64,000 bases of DNA from JACRLV01 sp045863555 (GTDB taxonomy: Bacteria > Planctomycetota > Phycisphaerae > UBA1845 > Fen-1342): positions 1 through 64,000 of the forward strand of contig BTUU01000021.1 in the NCBI GenBank assembly GCA_045863555.1, written 5' to 3'. Positions 34,600 through 42,149 of the stretch are shown one piece after another (position 1 is the first letter of the stretch; every line of letters begins with the position of its first letter). The notes below the pieces were generated by a model. The model made no database searches. It worked only from the letters and a program-made list of their open reading frames with translations, and had not been told where the DNA came from. The translations under genes and the position numbers were made by a program.

Positions 34600-36717
34600 A
34601 TGAACAAGAACTTCCTCGGGCTCATCGAAGCCCATATCGAAAAAGGCGTGCTGGGCCTGTCCGCCGTCGTGCTGCTGCTGACGGTGTGGATGTTCGGGCT
34701 GAGTTCGCCGAACACGGTTGAGTTCAGCGGCAAATCGCTCTCGGCCGGCGAGCTGAGCAACGAGATTCTGGACAGCGCCAAGCAGCTCAAATCGGCGATG
34801 AGCGGCGCCCGTCCGGACGACGAGGCGAAGAAGACGACGCAGAACTTCGCCAAGCGCCTGACGGACCTTCAGTCCAATGTGCTGTTCAGCGAGAACCGGC
34901 CGGTCGCGGCGGCGGAAGGCAAATCGCCTCCGCCGCTCAAGCCGCTCGCAGTGGTGACGACGATCCCCGGCAAGACGATCGAGGTCGAGGGCCTGAAAGA
35001 ATCGGAGGAAATCAGCAAGTCGATCGAGCTGGTGACGCCGCTTCCGCCGTCCTCGCCGGTCGTGCGGACGGGGCGCAACCTCGTCGAGCGCAAGCCCATC
35101 GTGCTGGGCGCGGCGGCGAAGCCTCCCGCGGCGGATGCAAAGGCGGATGCGCCGGTCGAGCTGTCGTGGGTGACGGTTGCGGCGTATTTCGACAAGCAGA
35201 ACCAGCAGGCGGCGCTGCACCAGGCGAATTACTCGACCGGCCGGGCGCGCGTCTACGTCGCGGGCGTCGACGTGGAGCGGCAGGAGCTGCTCTCGAACGG
35301 CGAATGGTCGGAATGGAAGCGCATCGACAACAGCAAGGCCAATCCGGAGCTGTCGATTCCGCAGCCGGCGATTGACGAGCGCGGCAACCTGATCAACAAG
35401 ACCGAGCTCGACGAAGCGTGGTCGACGGTCAAGGCGGAGCAGCAGCGCATCATGCAGCCGCCGTTCTACCCGGTGACGTCGGGCGACATGTGGAAGATGC
35501 CGCCGCTCGAAGGGCACGAAGACCCGGTCGAGGAGGCGGAGGAGCGGCCGCGGCCCGTCAAGCGGACCGAGGAGCGCACGCGTCCGACGCGCAACACCGG
35601 CGGACGTGCGCCGGCGGGCGGCGGGGGGCGCGGCGGGATGATCGGCGGAGCCCGCGGCGGCGGCGGCGGCGGCGAGATCGGCATCTCCGGCGGCGGCGGC
35701 GGCCGGTTCGGCGGCCGCGGCGGCGGCGCGGCCGGCGGGGGCGGTGGGATGAGCGCCGCGGACAAGGCGGCGGCGAAGAAGGAGGCGTCCGAGAAGCTCA
35801 AGGAAGCCAAGGAGGCGATGAGCAAGAAGGACTACGGCGCCGCGATCTCGGCCGCGCAGCAGGTGACCGCGAATGAGCACGCGAGCGCCGGCGACAAGCG
35901 GCAGGCGGAGGGGATCATCGCGGACGCGGAGAAGAAGATGGCCGAGGCGCCGCGCGGGGCGGGCCCCGTGGGCGAGTTCGGTCCGCGCGGCGCGGGCCCG
36001 ATCGGCGAATTCGGACCGCGGGGCGCGGCGATGCCGATGGGCGACGATCCGCGCATGGGCGGGGCGCGCGGGATGTTCGCAGCGCCGCAGGAGGCGGGCG
36101 CGGTCGAGCTGGTGACGCACCCCGAGAACAAGAACGAACTGGCCGTGTGGTTCCACGACGACACGGTCGAGCCGGGCAAAACGTATCAGTACCGGATGCG
36201 CGTGAACCTGTGGAACCGCTACATGGGCCGGCTCAAGGCGCTCAAAAACGCGGACGACGCCAAAAAGGCGATCGTCGAGGGCGAATGGTCCGCGCCGAGC
36301 GATCCGGTGATCGTCGCGCCGAGCACGCACTTCTTCGTGACGAGCCTGAAGCCCGGCACGGAGACGGCCGTCGTCGAAGTGTGGAAGTGGCGCCAGGGCA
36401 CGTGGCACAAGCAGAACTTCGAGGCGTCGGTCGGCGAGATGATCGGCGGCGAGAAGGAGATCAAGGTTGACGATCCGGATGCGAAGGGCGGCCGGGCGAC
36501 GGTCGACTTCACGACCGGCGCGGTGATTCTCGACCTGCGGGTCGAGGAACCGATCCAGATGCGCCTGCCGGCGAAGGGCGGCGGGTACAACCTCGCGGAG
36601 CGGAAGTCGCTGGTGCTGGTGTATCTCGATCCGGCGGACGGCCAGGTGAAGGAGCGCGTGCAGGACTTTGACCGCACCGATCCGATCCGGAAGTTGCTTC
36701 AGGCCCAGGAGAAGTAG
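34600..36717 (+). CDS. pilus-locus membrane-anchored protein, paralogue A
   Basis: 705 residues; GGAG precedes ATG 34600. A short cytoplasmic head (NKNFLGLIEAHIEKGVL), one membrane helix (GLSAVVLLLTVWMFGLS), then a large periplasmic region. Three parts are visible: an N-terminal beta-like domain with WVTVAAYFDKQNQQAALH and YVAGVDVERQELL, a disordered Gly/Arg-rich stretch (about 335-385, GGGGRGGMIGGARGG and similar) joined to a charged coil (EKLKEAKEAMSKKDYG), and a C-terminal FN3-like domain (LAVWFHDDTVEPGKTYQYRMRVNLWNR, GEWSAPSDPVIV, TAVVEVWKWRQGTWHKQNFE). It is a clear paralogue of the next gene and probably extracytoplasmic in the pilus machinery; no motif gives activity. Confidence 0.65.
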   Translation: MNKNFLGLIEAHIEKGVLGLSAVVLLLTVWMFGLSSPNTVEFSGKSLSAGELSNEILDSAKQLKSAMSGARPDDEAKKTTQNFAKRLTDLQSNVLFSENRPVAAAEGKSPPPLKPLAVVTTIPGKTIEVEGLKESEEISKSIELVTPLPPSSPVVRTGRNLVERKPIVLGAAAKPPAADAKADAPVELSWVTVAAYFDKQNQQAALHQANYSTGRARVYVAGVDVERQELLSNGEWSEWKRIDNSKANPELSIPQPAIDERGNLINKTELDEAWSTVKAEQQRIMQPPFYPVTSGDMWKMPPLEGHEDPVEEAEERPRPVKRTEERTRPTRNTGGRAPAGGGGRGGMIGGARGGGGGGEIGISGGGGGRFGGRGGGAAGGGGGMSAADKAAAKKEASEKLKEAKEAMSKKDYGAAISAAQQVTANEHASAGDKRQAEGIIADAEKKMAEAPRGAGPVGEFGPRGAGPIGEFGPRGAAMPMGDDPRMGGARGMFAAPQEAGAVELVTHPENKNELAVWFHDDTVEPGKTYQYRMRVNLWNRYMGRLKALKNADDAKKAIVEGEWSAPSDPVIVAPSTHFFVTSLKPGTETAVVEVWKWRQGTWHKQNFEASVGEMIGGEKEIKVDDPDAKGGRATVDFTTGAVILDLRVEEPIQMRLPAKGGGYNLAERKSLVLVYLDPADGQVKERVQDFDRTDPIRKLLQAQEK

Positions 36718-36883
36718 CGCGCCTGCCACCGCTTCTCCGTTGCGTTGATTGAGAACGGAACGAGTCTCTTCGGGCGTCGGCGGCGAAAGGGCCGCCGATG
36801 CCCCCGGGGAGGCTCCATGCCCGCGTCGGCCGCCGATTGCCGCGGCAGCGGCCGGCCGTCGCCCGGATGCAAAGGGGACAGCC

Positions 36884-38674
36884 ATGAACCGAAGCCTTCC
36901 AGGCCTGTTCGAAAGACACGTGGAAAAGTTCGCCCTGTGGACGGCCGTGGGTCTTCTCGGCGCGATGGTCGCCCTGTTCGGGGTTCGATCTCCGAACCGG
37001 GTGATGCTCGGCGAAGAGGTGACGCCGGCGGAGTTGAGCGGCGCGATCCTGGAGCAGGCGGCGGAACTGCGCGGCGGGATGTCCGCCGCGCGGCCGGCGC
37101 GGCCCGACGATGCGGCGTCGCGCGAATTTTTCCGGCGGATCGAGGAAATGCCGACGCTGCCGGAATCAACCGTCGTGGCCACGCGATGCGGCCGCTCCAT
37201 TGAGATCGAGGGCCTCGATGGTGACGACGAGCCGGGCCGGCCGATTGAACTGGTCCGGCCGCTGCCGCCGAAGTCGATCACGGTGTCGACGGGGCGAAAT
37301 CTGGTCGAGTGGGGCATGCGAACCGGCAGTGGAAATCCGAACGCATGCATCGGCGCACCGCCGACGAAGGAGATTTCGTGGATTTCGATCGGCGGGTATT
37401 TCGATCTGGCGGCGCAGCGGTCGGCGAACGTGAAAGCGGGCCATGCTCCCGAGCGCTGCCGGGCGTACGTTGCGGGGACGCAGGTCGAGCGGCGCGAGCG
37501 CCTCGCGGGCGGTGAGTGGAGCGAATGGAGTCTGGTCGAGGGCGGCGACATCATGCAGCGCGGGCCCATGCCCGTGGCGGTGTTCGACGATCGCGACCGT
37601 TTGCTGAATCGTGACAAGCTGGATTATGCGTGGCAGTTGATTCGGGAAAACCAGTCGCGACTGATGCAGCCGCCGTTCTACACGGTGGCGGTCGGCAGCC
37701 CGTGGGCGTTGCCGCCGCTGTTCGAGCCCGCCGCGGAGCCGCCGCCGCTTCGCGAATCGACGGCCATCGTCGAATCCGGGCCGCTTCCGATCGACACGCT
37801 CAATCGGGTGCGAAACCGGCAGGTCGATCCCGCGCAGCAGCGGCGCGCGGCCGCCGAGCAGCTGGCGTCGGCGAAGAAGGCCGTTGCGCGGGACGACTTC
37901 GCGACGGCGCGGCAGCTTGTTCAGGCGATTCTCGCGAATGAACACGCATCCAGGTCCGTTCGCGCCCAGGCGCAGGCGATCGAAGCCGATCTGAACCGGC
38001 GCGAGCGGGCTCCGGCGCGTCCGGAGCGTGCGGTTGCCTCACAGGGTTCGACGGTGACTGCGCCGTCGGCGGATTCTGAAGTCGCGGTCTGGTTCCATGA
38101 CGACACGGTCGAAACGGGCAGGACGTATCAGTATCGCCTGCGCGTGAATCTCTGGAACCGGTATCTGGGGCGACTCAAGGCGGTGCGTGATGCGGACGAT
38201 GCGAAGCGGGTGGTGCTGGAAGGCGAATGGTCCGTACCGAGCGAGCCGGTCGTCGCCGCGCCGAGCACGCAGTTCTTCCTCGCCGGGCTCAAGCCGGGCA
38301 CGGAAACGGCGATCGTCGAAGTGTGGAAGTGGCATCAAGGGGCGTGGCTGAAACAGTACTTCGAGGCCGAGGTTGGCGCGACGATCGGAGGCACGCGCGA
38401 AGTCGCGGTCGCCGACGCGAATGCAACGGGCGACAAGACGCTGGTTGACTTCACCACGGGTGCGGTGGTGCTCGATCTGCGGTCCGAGGAGCTTCCGCGC
38501 GTCGGCGGGCCGGTGCTGCCCGATGGATCGCTGCCCGCGGGGGGAAAGTCGGTCGTGCTGGTCTACGCCGACGGGACGGACGGACAGGTGAAGGAACGTG
38601 TCGATGCCGCCGACCGGTCTGATCCTGTGAGGAAGGCGCTGCGAGCGGCCGAGAAGAAAACGGGACGGCCGTGA
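36884..38674 (+). CDS. pilus-locus membrane-anchored protein, paralogue B
   Basis: 596 residues from ATG 36884 (aaaggggac upstream; the frame is open from 36749 but that part is not protein-like). It aligns along its length with the preceding protein: head NRSLPGLFERHVEKFAL, membrane helix WTAVGLLGAMVALFGV, WISIGGYFDLAAQRSANV, YVAGTQVERRERL, a coil (RRAAAEQLASAKKAVARDDFA), then EVAVWFHDDTVETGRTYQYRLRVNLWNR, GEWSVPSEPVVA, TAIVEVWKWHQGAWLKQYFE. It lacks the long Gly-rich stretch of paralogue A, which accounts for much of the length difference. A tandem duplication followed by divergence of the linker is the simplest reading. Confidence 0.65.
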   Translation: MNRSLPGLFERHVEKFALWTAVGLLGAMVALFGVRSPNRVMLGEEVTPAELSGAILEQAAELRGGMSAARPARPDDAASREFFRRIEEMPTLPESTVVATRCGRSIEIEGLDGDDEPGRPIELVRPLPPKSITVSTGRNLVEWGMRTGSGNPNACIGAPPTKEISWISIGGYFDLAAQRSANVKAGHAPERCRAYVAGTQVERRERLAGGEWSEWSLVEGGDIMQRGPMPVAVFDDRDRLLNRDKLDYAWQLIRENQSRLMQPPFYTVAVGSPWALPPLFEPAAEPPPLRESTAIVESGPLPIDTLNRVRNRQVDPAQQRRAAAEQLASAKKAVARDDFATARQLVQAILANEHASRSVRAQAQAIEADLNRRERAPARPERAVASQGSTVTAPSADSEVAVWFHDDTVETGRTYQYRLRVNLWNRYLGRLKAVRDADDAKRVVLEGEWSVPSEPVVAAPSTQFFLAGLKPGTETAIVEVWKWHQGAWLKQYFEAEVGATIGGTREVAVADANATGDKTLVDFTTGAVVLDLRSEELPRVGGPVLPDGSLPAGGKSVVLVYADGTDGQVKERVDAADRSDPVRKALRAAEKKTGRP

Positions 38675-38774
38675 ACAGGGCGGCCATGACCAGGGCGGCG
38701 GGACCTGATCCGACGCCGGCGGCCGACGTGCGAGCCGGTCGCCTGCGGGTCAGGTATGTGGGGCTGATTCCCGG

Positions 38775-39797
38775 TTAATCCCAGTACGCGCCGTTGAGCA
38801 GCGGGCTGTTGGGGGCGACCTTCGGATTGACGGTCCCCGGGAAGCCGTACATGAGCTCGAAGTTGTTGAAGCGGAGCACCTTCGAGCGGATGCGGGCGGC
38901 GTGGCCGTCGAAGAAGACCGTGTTGGTTTCGCCGTCCATCCGGCCGCGCGTGATCTGCGAGGCCTCGGAATTCCGGGTGTTGACATCGCTGATGGCGTAG
39001 CTGGTCTTGGCGAAATGGGGCGCGAAATTCGGGAGCGTGTTGCCTGACCAGCCCCACTGGTAGGGGCCTTCCTGCTGGAGTTCGGGGGCCGAGGCATTCG
39101 CGCGGGCGCGGTACCACGCGTCGGCGATCATCCACTCTTCCGCGGAACGCTTGACCTTGGTAAAGGGCTTGGGCTTGTTGGCGTCCATCACGGCCTGTTC
39201 CGCCGGGGGCGGGTTTGCCGAGCTGGAGCTGTAGCCGAAGTAGTAGGTCGGGTCGGTCGAGCGCACGTTGCCGACGGGGCCGGAGTCGGGATCGTTCGGG
39301 CCGACATTGTTGATCACGTAGCTCGTCGGGAAGACGGGGTTGTAGCCGGGCGTCGAGCGGGCGCGGACGAAGTTCTCGTCGGGGTTGACCTGGAGCATCG
39401 TCGGGCAGGTGCTGACCTGGTCAGTCGAGCTGTCCGCGGTCGAGGCGCTGTCGTTCAGCGTGTTTCGAAGCACGTACGTCAACTGGCGGCCCTGGTACCA
39501 GACGGCCGTGTTATACGGCATGGTCTGGATGGGGTTGTTCATGAGGTAGTCGATGCCCTGATTGCGGTACAGGGCCGGGTGGATCGGACCGGGGAGTCGG
39601 TCGTTATTGCCGTTGGCGAAGGTCACGACGCCCTGGCCGAGCGAGCGCAGGTTCGCCAGGCACTTGACGGACTTGGTCTGTTCACGGGCTTTCTGCAACG
39701 AGGGGAGCAGGATCGAGATCAGCAACGCAATGATGGCGACGACGACCAGCAGCTCGATGAGCGTGAACGCGCGTCGCCCCGGACTTCGAAGACTCAT
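38775..39797 (-). CDS. prepilin-type H-x9-DG protein (DUF1559-like)
   Basis: 340 residues from ATG 39797 (GAGG upstream); the leader MSLRSPGRR precedes AFTLIELLVVVAIIALLISI, the class III prepilin signal with Glu at +5. The globular part has LANLRSLGQGVVTFANGNNDRLPGP, YVINNVGPND, and near the C-terminus TNTVFFDGHAARI, the short H/DG motif that names this planctomycete pseudopilin group. The role is unknown; such proteins are numerous in planctomycetes. The 3' end faces the pilus-locus operon (convergent, 100-bp gap) and the second prepilin lies upstream on the same strand. Confidence 0.85.
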   Translation of the reverse strand: MSLRSPGRRAFTLIELLVVVAIIALLISILLPSLQKAREQTKSVKCLANLRSLGQGVVTFANGNNDRLPGPIHPALYRNQGIDYLMNNPIQTMPYNTAVWYQGRQLTYVLRNTLNDSASTADSSTDQVSTCPTMLQVNPDENFVRARSTPGYNPVFPTSYVINNVGPNDPDSGPVGNVRSTDPTYYFGYSSSSANPPPAEQAVMDANKPKPFTKVKRSAEEWMIADAWYRARANASAPELQQEGPYQWGWSGNTLPNFAPHFAKTSYAISDVNTRNSEASQITRGRMDGETNTVFFDGHAARIRSKVLRFNNFELMYGFPGTVNPKVAPNSPLLNGAYWD

Positions 39798-39976
39798 AGC
39801 ACACCTCACGACTGCGGCCCGGCAGAAAGTGCTCTCGACCTGACAGTATCGACTCGCTTCGGGCGAATCAATACGCCGCATTTCATTATAGCAAGGCCCG
39901 TGCCGCGCCCCACCGTCCCGAGATTTTGCCCGGGGGATGGCGATCCGCCCGACGCCGGGCGTATCGGACCTCCGTC

Positions 39977-40858
39977 CTAGGGTAGGGCGTCACCGGGGCG
40001 GGCAAACCACATGAAAATCCGGACCTCGCGCGCCCAATAGGTCATCGGGGAGGCCACTCCGACCGGCTGCCAGCGACTCTCCAGATCCATCCACCAGCCG
40101 GGCGAAGCGGGCAGGGCCCGGGCGTGGCCGTCGAGCATGGCGGCCGGCCGGACGTTGAGGTCTTCGTGGGCGAACTCATTGAGGAGCGCACCGTAGGGAC
40201 CGTCGGCCTGGACGACCTCGAAGGCGCGGCCGACCTGCTCACGGGCTTCGGAGTGGCCGTGGGCGGCGAAAAAGAAGTTGACATTGTCGATCAGGGCGAG
40301 GATCTCGCTCTGGCGGGGAATCTTCGCCGCGCGGCGCCAGGTGGTCGCGTCGGGGGAGTTTTCCCAGCCGGGGGCGACGTCGGCCGCGGTCCAGTGCTCG
40401 TCGTTTACGTCATCCCACCAGACGGAATTGAAGAGGAAGCGGTTGGGGGCGTAGTGCAGGTACCCGGAATGCGTGTGGCGCGTTCCGTCGTCGCTGACGG
40501 GCACGTCGGGGCAGCGCCAGACGCCCTCGGGGCGGTGCAGGTCGTCGTTCTCGGCCACTACGAACGGATGGCCGGTGTAGCGGGCGAGGAACCGGTTGAT
40601 GAGCCAGGGCGTCGGGGATTCATCCTCGACTGTCCACATCACGTGCCGGGGCGGGAGCGCGTCGGCGTGGTCGGCGGCGTATTGGGTGATGACAAGGGCC
40701 TGCTGGCGCAAGTTCGCGAGGCAGTTGGTGACGCGGGCCTGGGCGCGGGCGCGGTGGAGCGTGGGCAGGAGGATGCTGATGAGCAGGGCGATGATGGCGA
40801 TAACGACGAGCAACTCGATCAGTGTAAAGGCCGGACGAGGTGAACGACGCGGACGCAT
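39977..40858 (-). CDS. prepilin-type N-terminal methylation protein
   Basis: 293 residues from ATG 40858; leader MRPRRSPRP then AFTLIELLVVIAIIALLISI, a near copy of the previous prepilin signal, followed by a helical stalk (LHRARAQARVTNCLANLRQQALVITQYAADHADALPPRH). The C-terminal domain differs from the neighbour: GVWRCPDVPVSDDGTRHTHSG, YAPNRFLFNSVWWDDVNDEHW, AAMLDGHARALPASPGWWMD. The Trp-rich C-terminal part is not otherwise recognised. It is read toward the other prepilin, 180 bp apart, and the pair may derive from duplication of the leader with unrelated heads. Confidence 0.8.
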   Translation of the reverse strand: MRPRRSPRPAFTLIELLVVIAIIALLISILLPTLHRARAQARVTNCLANLRQQALVITQYAADHADALPPRHVMWTVEDESPTPWLINRFLARYTGHPFVVAENDDLHRPEGVWRCPDVPVSDDGTRHTHSGYLHYAPNRFLFNSVWWDDVNDEHWTAADVAPGWENSPDATTWRRAAKIPRQSEILALIDNVNFFFAAHGHSEAREQVGRAFEVVQADGPYGALLNEFAHEDLNVRPAAMLDGHARALPASPGWWMDLESRWQPVGVASPMTYWAREVRIFMWFARPGDALP

Positions 40859-40985
40859 GCAAACCCCACACGCCTGAGCATAGCGGGCCGCCGGGCGCGA
40901 ATCCACCGCGGCGCGGCGGCGAAGCGGTCGGTTATCATCCCGGCGAAACCGGGGCCGAATGGGCGTCACTCGTGGAGAGCGAAAC

Positions 40986-41594
40986 ATGCAATCGAAGGCG
41001 ACGACGGTGAAAGCCTACCTGGCCGAGATGCCGCCGGAACGAAGGGCGGCGCTCAGCGCGGTGCGCGACGTCATCCTGAAGAACCTCGACAAGGGCTACG
41101 AGGAGGGGATGAGCTACGGAATGATCGGCTACTACGTGCCGCACCGGATCTATCCGCCGGGGTATCACTGCAATCCGAAGCTGCCGCTGCCGTTCGCGGG
41201 GCTGGCTTCGCAGAAGAACTACATGTCGTTCTACGCGATGTCGGTCTACGCCGACCGGTCCGAGGAGGATTGGGTCCGGGAGCGGTTCGCCCGCGCGGGC
41301 AAGAAGCTCGACATGGGCAAATGCTGCATCCGCTTCAAAAAGCTGGAGGATCTGCCGCTCGACGTGATCGGCGAGATCATCCGGCGGGTGCCGGTCGCGC
41401 GGTGCATCGAGCATTACGAGTCGGCGCTGCTCTCCGGGAACAAAAGGGCGGCGGACCGGGCCGCGCGGGCGAAACTGGCCGCAACCGAAAAGAAGAACAC
41501 GAAGACCGTCGCCGCAAAGAGCGCGAAGGCGGTGAAGAAGCCGGCCGCAAAACGCCCGAAGGCCGCCCGGTCGCGTGCGAAATCAGCGCGGTAG
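40986..41594 (+). CDS. DUF1801 protein with Lys/Ala-rich basic tail
   Basis: 202 residues; GGAGAG upstream of ATG 40986. The N-terminal about 140 residues are a DUF1801/YdhG-like domain (TTVKAYLAEMPPERRAALSAVRDVI, EEGMSYGMIGYYVP, ASQKNYMSFYAMSVY, KKLDMGKCCIRFKKLEDLPLDVI). The remaining about 60 residues are almost only Lys, Ala and Arg with AKKxAAK-like words (AATEKKNTKTVAAKSAKA, KPAAKRPKAARSRAKSAR), like the tail of histone H1-type proteins, suggesting nucleic-acid binding. The domain's activity is unknown. It is convergent with the yjbR-like gene. Confidence 0.75.
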   Translation: MQSKATTVKAYLAEMPPERRAALSAVRDVILKNLDKGYEEGMSYGMIGYYVPHRIYPPGYHCNPKLPLPFAGLASQKNYMSFYAMSVYADRSEEDWVRERFARAGKKLDMGKCCIRFKKLEDLPLDVIGEIIRRVPVARCIEHYESALLSGNKRAADRAARAKLAATEKKNTKTVAAKSAKAVKKPAAKRPKAARSRAKSAR

Positions 41595-41631
41595 AGGGCC
41601 GCGTCCCCGCATCGACAGCCGCACGGATTCT

Positions 41632-42093
41632 CTACATCTGCGCGACGAGCCGCCGGGGCGCCTGGAGTCGATAGGCCTCGACGACGCGCTCCAGGACATC
41701 GCCCCAGTCGACCTGCGGCATATCGAGGCGGATCGAGACCCAGCCGCTCGGGCCGAGATACGCGGGGACGCGGTAGCGCTTCGGATCGCCCGTCACGAGC
41801 CGCTGCTGCACGCCCGGGGCCGCTTTCGCGCAGAACGCGACGATCCCGTCGCCGTGGTGATGGAAGAGATAGTAGCCGAAGGTCTTTTTGCCGACCACGA
41901 AGGTGAGGTGATCCTCGCCAAACGGTTTGCACGTGACTTCCGGCAGGGAGCGGCAGAGTTCGACGAGTTGCTCGCGGCGGGCGGCGTCGTGCGGGCCGGG
42001 TGTGGGCTTTGCGTGCGGGGGCGGCCCGTCCGCGCCCTTTCCTGCGCGCCGGCCGGTCGTTGACGCACGTCGCCGCGTTTGTTTTTTTGCCAT
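41632..42093 (-). CDS. MmcQ/YjbR-family DNA-binding protein
   Basis: 153 residues. A basic, Pro-rich N-terminal stretch (AKKQTRRRASTTGRRAGKG) is followed by a MmcQ/YjbR domain from about 38: LVELCRSLPEVTCKPFGEDHLTFVVGKKTFGYYLFH, YLGPSGWVSIRLDMPQVDWGDVLERVVEAYRL, with the conserved F-VGKK-F and a Trp-Asp motif near the end. YjbR-like proteins have a double-wing DNA-binding fold of uncertain physiological target. The basic N-terminal extension resembles the basic C-terminal tail on the facing DUF1801 gene. Confidence 0.8.
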   Translation of the reverse strand: MAKKQTRRRASTTGRRAGKGADGPPPHAKPTPGPHDAARREQLVELCRSLPEVTCKPFGEDHLTFVVGKKTFGYYLFHHHGDGIVAFCAKAAPGVQQRLVTGDPKRYRVPAYLGPSGWVSIRLDMPQVDWGDVLERVVEAYRLQAPRRLVAQM

Positions 42094-42149
42094 CGTGACA
42101 CCCGGCGCGTAGCCTACGCCGACGACATATCAGAATGCGAGGGCTGTTC

